Position numbers and translations under genes: made by a program. This document shows positions 34,622 to 43,642 of a stretch of 64,000 bases of DNA, piece by piece; position 1 is the first letter of the stretch, and each line of letters opens with the position of its first letter. Below the pieces are notes generated by a model. It was given only the letters and a program-made list of their open reading frames with translations, searched no databases and had not been told where the DNA came from. Location of the stretch: contig KV748214.1 of NCBI GenBank assembly GCA_001692895.1, positions 372,001 through 436,000 of the forward strand, written 5' to 3'. This stretch comes from Cenococcum geophilum 1.58. Its lineage: Eukaryota; Ascomycota; Dothideomycetes; Gloniales; Gloniaceae.

Positions 34622-35865
34622 TTATTCAACCGCAGTGTAGCTTGCAGAGTCTGAGATTTCTGGGGTACCATTTTCATCTTCGTTGTCGTCTTTCTGCCCA
34701 GTATCAATCTGGTCCTCCTTCGGTCCAATCTTGTCACAAAGAATTTCCCTAAGTGATTCTTGGACTAACACCCCTATAAGAGATTTGTTTTCCTGATCTT
34801 CTTTCAACGTTGATGAAATAAGCTCTTTTTCTTTGACATTTAGTTCCTCACGTTTTCTGCGAATATCTTGAAGCTCCTTGTCAAGCTTATCTTCCAAGAA
34901 ATTCTTATTAAGCTCCATATCTTTGATCCTGCCCTCAACTTCGTGATTTAATTCCTCTAGCTGTGCAGTACGTAGTGGGTCACGCAGGGTTTTTGCTAAT
35001 CTCGCTGCCGATATGACCATTTGATTGATACCGCGAGCACTAGTAGGAAGACGATGGACTGCAGAATGCCGCAGATTATGCGTCGAGAGCAAAACCTGTT
35101 TTATCGTAATGTCTTTATCAAGATCCACAGACTCCTTTGGGAGTAGGTCGTAATTTTTTGTCAAAAATTTCGTCCATTTGGTCAACTCCACAGCCTCAGG
35201 GCAATCCCAACCATTCTCTCGAAGCTTGGACGGCAGCCACATTGTGGTAAAGTCAAAACAGCATTCCTCAAGCAAACGCTGGGTCGTTGTAAGAATGAAG
35301 TGCTGAGCCTTGTACGGAAAATTTACGGGATACAAGGACGGCACGGCGCTGGTTGCAAGATTATCTAACGTGGAGAGACCTGAGTGTTTTTGAGTCGCCT
35401 TTCAGAAGGGAAGACGAGCTAACTGTGCTTACCAACCATAACTTCCACAGCAGTTGCACCTACAGCTGCATCGTCCTCGGGAATTCCCGCTTGATTTTCG
35501 GCCTGGTCGTCCTCCTTACCCTCAAGTGATGCAATTTCCTCTAAGGCTTCGGCTTCTGAGCGTGCTGCATCATTTTCTGATGTCGTTCGCTGCACGTCCC
35601 GAGCAGGAGAACTCCGGAATAGCTCAGGAAATTCTACTTTTGCTCTTAGCTCTGATTGGAATATTCTACCCGCCAGCAACTCTTTCAGAATGCTGATGAT
35701 TTTATCGTTTCCAAACTCTTTGATTAAAGGCTGGAATGAGGACTTGTGCTTTTCTACTACCTCTCGAACCTTCTTGGATTTCCGCAACATAGCACGCTCC
35801 CCGGCAAATAAAGCCCGGTACGCAAGGAAAACTCTCCGCCTCTCAGCTGTAGCGTACTGCATCAT
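34622..35865 (-). CDS. Conserved-looking fungal protein with coiled coil, unknown function
   Basis: Exons 35865-35433 and 35379-34622 with a phase-1 intron (GTAAGC...CTCAG) give 396 residues. The N-terminal part is basic and helical (E-R-R-R-V-F-L-A-Y-R-A-L-F-A-G-E-R-A-M). A middle segment contains I-T-I-K-Q-V-L-L-S-T-H-N-L-R-H-S-A-V-H-R-L. A coiled coil follows at about residues 285-355 (repeated Leu/Glu/Lys heptads), with an acidic tail. I believe this arrangement recurs in uncharacterised Pezizomycotina proteins, but I cannot name it. The frame stays open upstream of the ATG and reads I-P-F-G-R-R-L-L back to a TAG at 35901-35899, which could be an acceptor. The true start may therefore lie in an unfound 5' exon. 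Confidence 0.7.
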
Positions 35866-36653
35866 GAGTAATCGACGGCCAAAGGGGATTGAATGGTGCT
35901 ACGATGTTCGGCTCAACAAAATCAGGACTTTGTTGCGTTGTTTGCGGCACACTACGTGGACAGAGGAAGTTAAACGAATGAGCGACCTTGAAAGCGGTGG
36001 TGTGGCACTATTTAACGACCCACCTTACCCGCCTGCCGAACAACGGTGGCCTGGTGGCACGTGGTTGGTTATATGTTAGGCTTTCTGTGAGTAGGGTAAA
36101 GTGGCGCTCGAACTCCTGATGCGAACCCCGGTTTGTGGGGTGATCATTGACGAGTCCTCATTCTTTGCAGCTCGCTAACCTACGTGGCCACCAGATTGCT
36201 GTATTAACTATTTTTCAGCTATGACACGGGTCGCACGGCGTAGCGTAACGGCAACCAAGGTTTCTATCATCGCGAAAATTGAGGATTCAAAGTATCACAA
36301 AAACCGATCGTTTCTCCAGGTTGCGGCGGAGCTAGGGTTAGAAATGATTATAGATTATCCATGTAAGCTTCTTGAGCGTATTTGCAGTTACCATGCCGTC
36401 AGAATTTTCCACATGTAACTTCTTCTAAAACAAAGAAACGAATGAGGGTAAAATTCACTTGCTTATATATATAAATGCTTCATTGATACCAACTACAAAT
36501 ACTCCTCTGAAAGAAAAGAAAACTCATGGCCTAGGAGAAATACATTATTGCGTGTTCGATTAGCTCCCGCCCAAAAACACATTCACAAACTCTTCTTAAT
36601 CGCCAGAACTTTTCGCTCTTCGGATCTTCCTCCTTGCCATTAAGTCGAGGAGG
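35866..36653. other. Intergenic between two minus-strand genes
   Basis: Should contain the promoter and possibly a first exon of the gene at 34622-35865. A short plus-strand frame at 36221-36418 has no supporting features. Confidence 0.4.
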
Positions 36654-38212
36654 CTAGTTGGCCCCAGTGCTTTTTGGAGTTTCATTCCCTCTCATGCTCA
36701 TTCTTGACCGGCTTACACTCCTTGGAGTGAATGGTGGGCTTGTATTGCTCCCGGTTCGGTGATGTAGAGATCCTTTCGAATGCTGGCTAACGCTTGACCT
36801 TCGCTTCATGGCGCTACTCGTCATGTCCCCATCTCGGTTGTTCACCCGAGTGGACTGCAGCTGAAATTCCTTGGTTCCGGCAATGTACAATTGTTGGTGC
36901 GACCAAAGTGTGTATCCATTGTGAAGTACAGCAGACTCATCGCCTACAAACTGATAGATTGTAGGGAACAGTATCTTTATAGCTGCTCCGAGACCTTCTT
37001 GTTGGATTTCGCTTACAGCTGAATCGCTTAGGTCGTGCTCCATTCGGGGCTCCCACATGCCATCCTCGTCTTCGGCCTCGGATGCGGCTGTAATTCTGGT
37101 ATGACTTCTCTGAGCATCGTTCCACACTTCCGCAGCATTACTTAGGAATTTAGCGAGATCCATTCGGAAGCTGGCCTGGCGTTCGCGGAGCGGCATTGTG
37201 AGCAGGGGAGCACACACAGCAGCAGATTCGTCCAGTATCATATCCATAATGGCCTTCTTGCGGTTGTCGCCGTCCTTGATGTCTGATGAGACAATTATTG
37301 ATCGGAATATAGCTTCCTTCCGAGGATCGGTCTCCAGGAAATCGTCGCCTATCCATTCTAAGATATTAGGCTCCAAGGTCGATGGGTTTGACCACGGGTA
37401 CAAGCTCCGGAACATTTTTTCAGCCAATCTCTTGGCAATGAAAGCCTCCAATGCGGCAGCACGGAGCAAGGCTGATTCTCCGGAATTGGAGATGGGAATA
37501 GCACGTGGGAAGACACCAAGAAAACCAGAGTTTTGAAGTGCAATAAAAAGAGCATCCTACATTCTGTTAGCTTTGAGATGTTGGTGCCACACACCCACTT
37601 ACCACAGGGCAATCGTCGGGAAGTTGCATGCCACAGTATTTCATGGCCAGCTTGTGTAGATCGGCCGCCAGTCTCTCCAGGTCATCGGGCCTGCAAGATG
37701 TGAGTATTGCAACTTAATATCAAGCATCATCTTACTTACAGATTATCATTCATCTCTTGAAGCCCTATTGCCTGCTTCATTCTATCTAATTCTGCTCTGC
37801 AGTTTTCGAGCTGTTCTTTGTACCCGGAAATAAGCGCCGAACTTTCAGTTCTCTCTTTCTCCCATTCCTTCTCCCTGGCTTGCTGTGCTTGAGCTTTCTT
37901 TAGTGCGTTTTTGACTTGGATTAAGTCTTGGGCTACATGGGCTTCTTTGACACTCTTTAGAGTACCCTCGAGCCTCTCTCTTTCCTTGGTCCATTTCGAA
38001 GCACTCTTTTCGAATTTGTCAATAAGTGCTTGTTCTACTGTTTCTCTCTTATCGATCTCAATGTCTCTCTCTTTGAGTTCTCCTTCCAAATCTTTGATCC
38101 TCTGGTTGAGTTTGTCGAGCTCGTTGATATCATTGGAAAACTGGAACAGCTTCTTGGCAGCAGCCTCGAAAGTTTTCCAATTTTCGGTAAGTTCGAACTT
38201 GGCTTCCGTCAT
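36654..38212 (-). CDS. Coiled-coil protein of unknown function, three exons
   Basis: Exons 38212-37740, 37690-37603 and 37556-36654 (GTAAGT donors, GCAG and GTAG acceptors, phases 2 and 0) give 487 residues. Residues about 25-155 form a strong coiled coil rich in Lys, Glu and Leu (L-N-Q-R-I-K-D-L-E-G-E-L-K-E-R-D). A short linker exon encodes D-D-L-E-R-L-A-A-D-L-H-K-L-A-M-K-Y-C. The third exon is a globular helical domain (residues about 188-420) and ends in a Ser/Arg-rich low-complexity tail (R-S-V-S-R-S-R-M-S-M). All three exons are uniform in composition and the frame is uninterrupted. I do not recognise a named family. A cytoskeletal or signalling scaffold role would be a guess. Confidence 0.75.
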
Positions 38213-39072
38213 GGTGGTTAGCGTTGCTTGGATTGGGTGTCGGGTAGACTAGGATGCCGAGGCAAGAGATCGGGGTATAAACAGATGCGCTAGCAGTATC
38301 AACGTTACGAGAACCTCATGGAAAATGTGCCGTTTTCATTATTTTGCCTTGATCGTCAGTCGAGACTGCTTCGTGGCCCTGAAATGTGCTGGGCAATGAC
38401 GTTCATCGTAAACCACCATTTACATTTGAACAGCACCATCATGTGGTCACTGCGAGGTGTTTAGATATAATTGGGTAAGTGGTGTACAGTCAAGGTTTCC
38501 CCACCGTGCAAGTTTAAGGCGAGGAGCAGTAAACCGTCCTGTTAATGGTGTTGCCGAGTAAATGATGCGCAGTGAGATGATGGATACGGTCCATGCAACG
38601 GGGCCCAGTTCGCAGGACAAATAGAGTGAGGAAAGGCGATAAGAGGAAATACGGCTATTGGACATGCTTTTGCTGGGTCGTGGCCCAATGAGCTACAGAA
38701 AATGGGCTGTAAAGTTATAAGTGTTGTATAGTCCAGAGACCACCAGGGTTATTGTGCATTCCTTCTTCAAAACTGAAGCTCACCGTGATGCCAACAAACC
38801 GTGAGCTAAGGCGCCTAGATGGGATGTACAGAATTGACCTCCACAACATCCTCGGAGGTGCCACGCCTGAAGGGCTTGTTATCTCGCTACCAGACGTCCA
38901 TCCAATCACAAGCTAATTACGTATCCGTTACATGAGCCTAATATTACACCTATAAAAAGTTAAAGTTGGTTATTAGTCCTTGAGGAATTAAACGAGCCTA
39001 CCGAAGGAGATAACCTATAGGGTAATATAGGTTAGAGAATCGGAAGCAAACGAGTTAGCGCACAAGGCGATA
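38213..39072. other. Island edge: intergenic then transposon block
   Basis: Balanced composition to about 38,930, then AT-rich RIP-type DNA begins. It holds the promoter of the coiled-coil gene and a possible truncated coding remnant ending at 38916. Confidence 0.5.
38788..38916 (+). pseudogene. Possible 3' remnant of a truncated gene at island edge
   Basis: A 42-residue plus-strand frame from an ATG to TAA reads MPTNRELRRLDGMYRIDLHN at the start and ends in P-D-V-H-P-I-T-S. The frame stays open upstream to about 38721 (…S-S-K-L-K-L-T-V). The composition is protein-like and it lies a few bases before the AT-rich block begins. It may be the last exon of a lost gene, or chance. Confidence 0.25.
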
Positions 39073-39092
39073 TGTTACGGCAGTGTGGCCAA

Positions 39093-39177
39093 AAATTACG
39101 ATAAGCGAATTGAAAGAAATCGATATCCGATACCGGATTATCCGATATCGATTTATTTTAATTCGCTTATCGTAATA
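39093..39177. repeat. Subterminal foldback of the hAT-like element
   Basis: The arm ATTACGATAAGCGAATT near the left end is repeated inverted as AATTCGCTTATCGTAAT at about 39158-39175. Between them lies a second inverted pair built on AAATCGATATC and GATATCGATTT. Together they can form a long hairpin of about 80 bases. Confidence 0.75.
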
Positions 39178-39459
39178 TATATTAGATTGCACACTTTAAC
39201 TTAAAATCTCTACTATATAATAGATTCTTCTAGTAACTATAGCTTTAGAGACTAATCTTAAGTCTTCTCTTCTAACCCTCTACCCCCTAGTAGGATATTA
39301 AAGCAGGAAGTAGATATTATATAGCTGCTATTAGCTCAGTTAGTCTATCGTGCGCGCAACCTTACGTTCTTATTAGTTATAAAATATACGTGCATTATAC
39401 GTGCGTATATCTATAGAACACTAAAAATTAATTAACCTTGCGAGACTCTCCTATAAAGT

Positions 39460-40401
39460 TTCGCGCAGAGCTTTGCGTAGAGCTTTGTGCAGAGCTTCGT
39501 GTAGAGCTTCGTGCAGAGCCTCGTGTAGAGCCTCGTGCAAAGCTTCGCGCAGAGCCTCCGCAAGCAGAGCTTTGTGCGGAGCTTCGTGCAGAGCTTCGCG
39601 CAGAGCTTCGTGCAGAGCTTCGTGCAGAGCTTCGTGCAGAGCTTCGCGCAGAGCTTCGTGCAGAGCTTCGTGCAGAGCTTCGTGCAGAGCTTCGTGCAGA
39701 GCTTCGTGCAGAGCTTCGTGCAGAGCTTCGTGCAGAGCTTCGTGCAGAGCTTCGCGCAGAGCTTCGTGCAGAGCTTCGTGCAGAGCTTCGCGCAGAGCTT
39801 CGTGCAGAGCTTCGTGCAGAGCCTCCGTACGCAGAGCTTTGTGCGGAGCTTCGTGCAGAGCCTTGTGCGAAGCTTCGTGCAGAGCTTCGCGCAGAGCTTC
39901 GTGCAGAGCTTCGTGCAGAGCAGAGTTTCGCACAGAGCTTTGTGTAGAGCTTTGTGTAGAGCTATGTGCAGAGCTTCGTGTAGAGCTTCGTGCAGAGTTT
40001 CGCGCAGAGCTTCGTGTAAAGCTTCGTGCAGAGCTTCCGTAGAGCTTCGTGCAGAGCTTTGCGCAGAGCTTCGTGCAGAGCTTCGTGCAGAGCTTCGCGC
40101 AGAGCTTTGTGTAGAGCTTTGTGCAGAGCTTCGCGTAGAGCTTCCGTAGAGCTTCGTGCAGAGTTTCGCGCAGAGCCTCGTGTAAAGCTTCGTGCAGAGC
40201 TTCGCGTAGAGCTTCGTGCAGAGTTTCGCGCAGGGCTTTGTGTAGAGCCCTATATAGAGCTTCCGTAGAGCTTTATGCAAAGTTTCGCGCAGAGCTTCGT
40301 GTAAAGCTTCGTGCAGAACTTCGCGTAGAGCCTCGTGCAGAGCTTCGCGCAGAGCTTCGCGAGAGCTTCGTACAGAGCTTCGCGCAGAGCTTCGTGTAGA
40401 G
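39460..40401. repeat. 12-base minisatellite, about 78 units
   Basis: Nearly continuous repeats of a 12-base unit GCAGAGCTTCGT (last T sometimes C). The core at about 39,590-39,820 is almost homogeneous. Outer units carry changes such as TGTAGAG and TGTAAAG in place of TGCAGAG. 9-base and extended variants (AGAGCTTCCGT, CTCCGTACGC) recur at intervals. The unit has no stop codon in any of six frames, so long open frames appear on both strands. They are a by-product of the repeat and not genes. Confidence 0.92.
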
Positions 40402-40574
40402 GATTGGATTAGGAGTAATATTCTTAGAAGTTCTTTCTAAAAGGGGCTAGGAATAGTTAAATACCTATATGCCAAAAAAAAAATCGATATCGGATTTTAT
40501 TCGGATATTTTATCGGATTTTACGATATCGTAATCGTTTTAAAACGCATAATTTTTGGCCACACTGTGTTACGG

Positions 40575-40815
40575 ACCTTATATTGGAAGTGTCACGGCTA
40601 CTTAAAGGAGCTACGAGAGGCAGCACGGGCCATGTTGGACAGTGGAACCATGTAATGTGTGGTTCTTTTCACGTGATTTCCAATTATATTAGTGTATTCT
40701 TGGCACAACAAAATTTATAAACAAGCCGAGCCCCTAGATAGATTAATTAACTAACGCTTAATAATACTATATCTAGTAGCTAAAAAGGTTCCTTAAGGCC
40801 CGAGGGCCTTAAGTA
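40575..40815. other. AT-rich spacer with a short perfect palindrome
   Basis: No gene. Just before the MITE there is a perfect hairpin of CTTAAGGCCC, GAG loop, GGGCCTTAAG (about 40793-40813). Confidence 0.5.
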
Positions 40816-40965
40816 TCCCTTCCAACGTCAGCGTCCTACGAGGGGTAGCCTGTGCGCGAACACTATAATCAAAAATACGCGTATAGCCACGGAACCTTGA
40901 TCCCATTGATTCTATTAGCTAGCTCTTATCGATAATCGTAGGGCGCATTTTGACGTTGGAAGGGA
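40816..40965. mobile_element. 150-base MITE with TA target duplication
   Basis: Terminal inverted repeats TCCCTTCCAACGTCA and TGACGTTGGAAGGGA, with partly matching inner sequence (CCTACG / CGTAGG). TA is present on both sides (40814-40815 and 40966-40967). It shares the TCCC ends, TA target, and a G-T-G-y-G-C-G-A-A-C-A-C inner motif with the MITE at 15081-15360, so both probably follow the same Tc1/mariner-type transposase. No coding capacity. Confidence 0.85.
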
Positions 40966-40967
40966 TA

Positions 40968-41511
40968 GGATCTCTAAACCCTATTAAAAGTGATTGGCTT
41001 AAGGAGCCTTACTAATTACGGTAAAAATAAAAAGAATAAGAAAAGAGTTATAGTTAAAACTCTTTATAACGATACGAGTTATATAGGCGACCGTATTATA
41101 ATAGTAAAAGTAATATTGTATATAGAGTTATGTATTAGGTTAATAAGTATAAAAAGAAGGCTAATACGTAGCTAGGTATTCTAAAAGGGTATAGGGTATT
41201 TGCCTTGCGGGTTAAGTAGGGCCCCTCCTATATAAAATCTCTACCAGTTATAACGATTTTAGTAGGGAAAACTTAATAATATTATAAATAGTTAGTATAT
41301 TATAATATTATACTAAAAAAGCTTTAATTAAGGGGTGTAGATAGTAATATAGAGTATATTATTATAATTAAATATAAGATGCTAGTAATCTACTAACGCG
41401 TCCTATCCTATAAGCTAGTAGGGGCCACTTTAAAATATAGCCCGTACGCAAATACTAAAATATTAATAATTATTCTCTAAGGACGAGAAACAGCTGCCTA
41501 TAAGGGGGCTT
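40968..41511. other. RIP-degraded AT-rich DNA
   Basis: No domain or structure recognised between the MITE and the LTR at 41512. A purine run AAGGGGG lies just before that LTR. Confidence 0.4.
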
Positions 41512-41863
41512 TATAGAGAGGGGGCTATAAGGACACGATTGGAATAGAATAGGTTAGTAAAAGAGATAAATCCTTAAGGAGGTAAGGCCTCTAGTACGTA
41601 ACCGGCGACCATCTAAGGGACGCCTATGTTACGGTACCGTAACGGATCTAGTCAGGGGGCTCGCTTGAGCCTTGGCATATGTATATAGACGTGTCCTTTT
41701 CCACCTTCTGCTCCTCATCTTGATATCCGGGTCCATAGACTACCAATTGTACAGGCTTGCATACGTTCTTTACGGCGCTCGTGCCTCGATTGACTGAGTC
41801 GCTGTGACAGCCTAGGGGTTGTCCTAAGGGCAACCTAAAGTATCCGCAATAATATCCCTTATA
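41512..41863 (-). repeat. 3' LTR of gypsy A, interrupted by a solo LTR
   Basis: It matches the LTR at 60333-60534 on both sides of an inserted solo LTR. Its own sequence is 164 bases after removing the insertion and one target copy, 38 bases shorter than the 202-base copy because a segment including a GTGCC-TTC-GGCAC hairpin is missing. TG and CA ends are mutated to TA. Confidence 0.8.
41627..41809. repeat. Solo LTR with GCCTA target duplication
   Basis: 183 bases starting TGTTACGG and ending CTGTGACA, flanked by GCCTA at 41622-41626 and 41810-41814. It is absent from the matching position of the LTR at 60333-60534, which proves the insertion. Its balanced composition shows little RIP damage compared with its host. 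It begins with the palindrome TTACGGTACCGTAA. Confidence 0.9.
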
Positions 41864-43642
41864 TTGCCCTCCGCCTTCTTATAGTCGGCCCCTAATTGCT
41901 ATTACCTTATGGTAAAGGGAGATTATAAGGGCCTATCCTAGAAGGGGGTTGAAAAGATACTAGAGAGATATTAGTATACTACTATATATTATCTATCTAT
42001 CTAACCCCTACTTTAAACTCCTAAAAAACCTTAATAAGGAAAAAATATAACTGGAGAAAAGATATAAGGATTACTAAAAGACCTATTAGAAGCCTATTAA
42101 AAGCGTATTAGTAACTGCCTAGGCTAATATAGAGATTTTTTATATAACTTTACTTTTAAGCCTTTATACTAGTCTATAATTAATTATAAATATTATAAAT
42201 AATTTAGTATTCTAGTATAGTTCCGTAGAACCTTTTAGTATAGGATTTAATATACAGAGCCTTAACTTGCCATTATCTTTAACTACTAAAATATAATTTA
42301 TAATCTATAATTATTTTTTATAATCCTCTACGTTACTAATATATAATTTTTATATTTACCCTTAGGCTATTAAATATAGTTAAGGTACTAATTAGTTAAT
42401 TAAAGAAACTTATCTCCTAAGATTTAGTATATATACTTTTAAATCTAGTGGTCTTATACTATATATTTAGCGTAGCTTTACTACCTAGTAAATAGGGATA
42501 TTTCGTAATAGCAACTATAACTATTATACAATTATTAAGCACGTCTATAACGTTAATTTTTAATACTATAGTATTATTTAGGTATAATTTAACCTATATA
42601 TATCTTTAATTAACGTTTTAATTACCTTCCCCCGGCTATATACTTAGTTTTTATAAGGAAGTAATAGCTAAATAGCGCTATTATAATAGAGTTATATTAG
42701 TAAGGTTGCGGCTATTTACTAAAGGGGTATTAGAAGGTAAAGTATAAAGATACTTTACTTATTAAGCTTAATTCTTTTCCTTAACACTTTACTTTTTATT
42801 ACTAACCTTTGTCTAATTTAGACGTATCTTTAATATATTATTAAGATTTTCTCATTTTCTATTATTAATTTAATATACCTCTTTAATCCCCTACTTACTA
42901 CTCTTCTAAGTAAATTCTATAGCATATTTTAGCCCTACCTTTATATATAAAACCCCAACTTTTACTAACCCGTAGTTAGTACTGGTCCTACCTAAATAAT
43001 TTTACTTATATATCTTTAAAAGACCAAAAATCTAATAATAGGATTTTAGAGGCGTATAATAAAACGCACTATATAAGATATAATACCTTTAGTCCTTATA
43101 ATTAATATATGCGTACTAAAAGCGGTAGTTATATTAAGGTAGGCTTTTCTATCCTTAATAGATTTCTATTACTAACTTTAAGCTTTAATAGCCTGGGCCT
43201 AAGTAGCGATAATCCTTTAATATCCTTAATTACTATATCGCCCGGGCTTTGTTTTATTTTAGCGCTAATACTAAATAATTTAGCCGAATTTAAGACTATA
43301 CTATAGCTATTTATACCGCCTATAATTCCTGGTAAGTTAGCTAGTGACGCCTAATATAAAAGTAAGGTTAGTATACTAAGAATAGGGGAAGGAATAGGGG
43401 TAATAAGAAGAAGGTCGCTATATACTATAGAAAAGAGTTTATATATACGCGTTAAGTTTTAAAAGAGCATAATATAATATGCTATTAGGTAGGTTACCTT
43501 TTAGATACCTAACGGGTAGGTAATTAATAGTTACTATAGTAAGGTCTTAGTAGTTCTAGACTATACTAGCTAGCTAATATTTTTGTTTATTCTAGGCTTA
43601 AGCGTGTCTTTATTAACTATAAGCTTACTCCCTAAAAGCTTA
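41864..43642 (-). repeat. 3' region of gypsy A, homologous to 60535-62350
   Basis: About 1.78 kb that matches element B (60535-62350) in order over its whole length, with many C/T and G/A differences. Homology ends at TAAAAGCTT near 43,634-43,642. It lies on the 3' side of the coding region and no protein domain is recognised in it. Confidence 0.75.

Larger units (their letters stand above)
39081..40566. mobile_element. Non-autonomous hAT-like element carrying a minisatellite
   Basis: Perfect 18-base terminal inverted repeats: CAGTGTGGCCAAAAATTA at the left is mirrored by TAATTTTTGGCCACACTG at 40549-40566. An exact 8-base target duplication TGTTACGG stands at 39073-39080 and 40567-40574. Ends starting CAG.G with an 8-base duplication are hallmarks of the hAT superfamily. 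Subterminal ATCGATATCGGAT-like motifs lie at both ends and could be transposase-binding repeats. There is no transposase. Instead about 940 of its 1486 bases are a 12-base tandem array. Confidence 0.88.

Noticed and set aside
39324..39395. Functional tRNA gene
   Set aside because: The A box is good, but the acceptor stem does not pair and the T arm is not intact.
39432..40280. Open frames of 160-280 codons on both strands through the minisatellite
   Set aside because: The 12-base unit has no stop in any frame, so all six frames are open automatically. The products are simple four-residue repeats and no promoter or intron structure supports a gene.
39460..40401. CRISPR array
   Set aside because: Units are directly adjacent without unique spacers, and the context is a fungal transposon.
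40567..40700. An LTR beginning TGTTACGG at the right flank of the hAT-like element
   Set aside because: The TGTTACGG is explained exactly as the 8-base target duplication, and no matching LTR end with a 5-base duplication was found.
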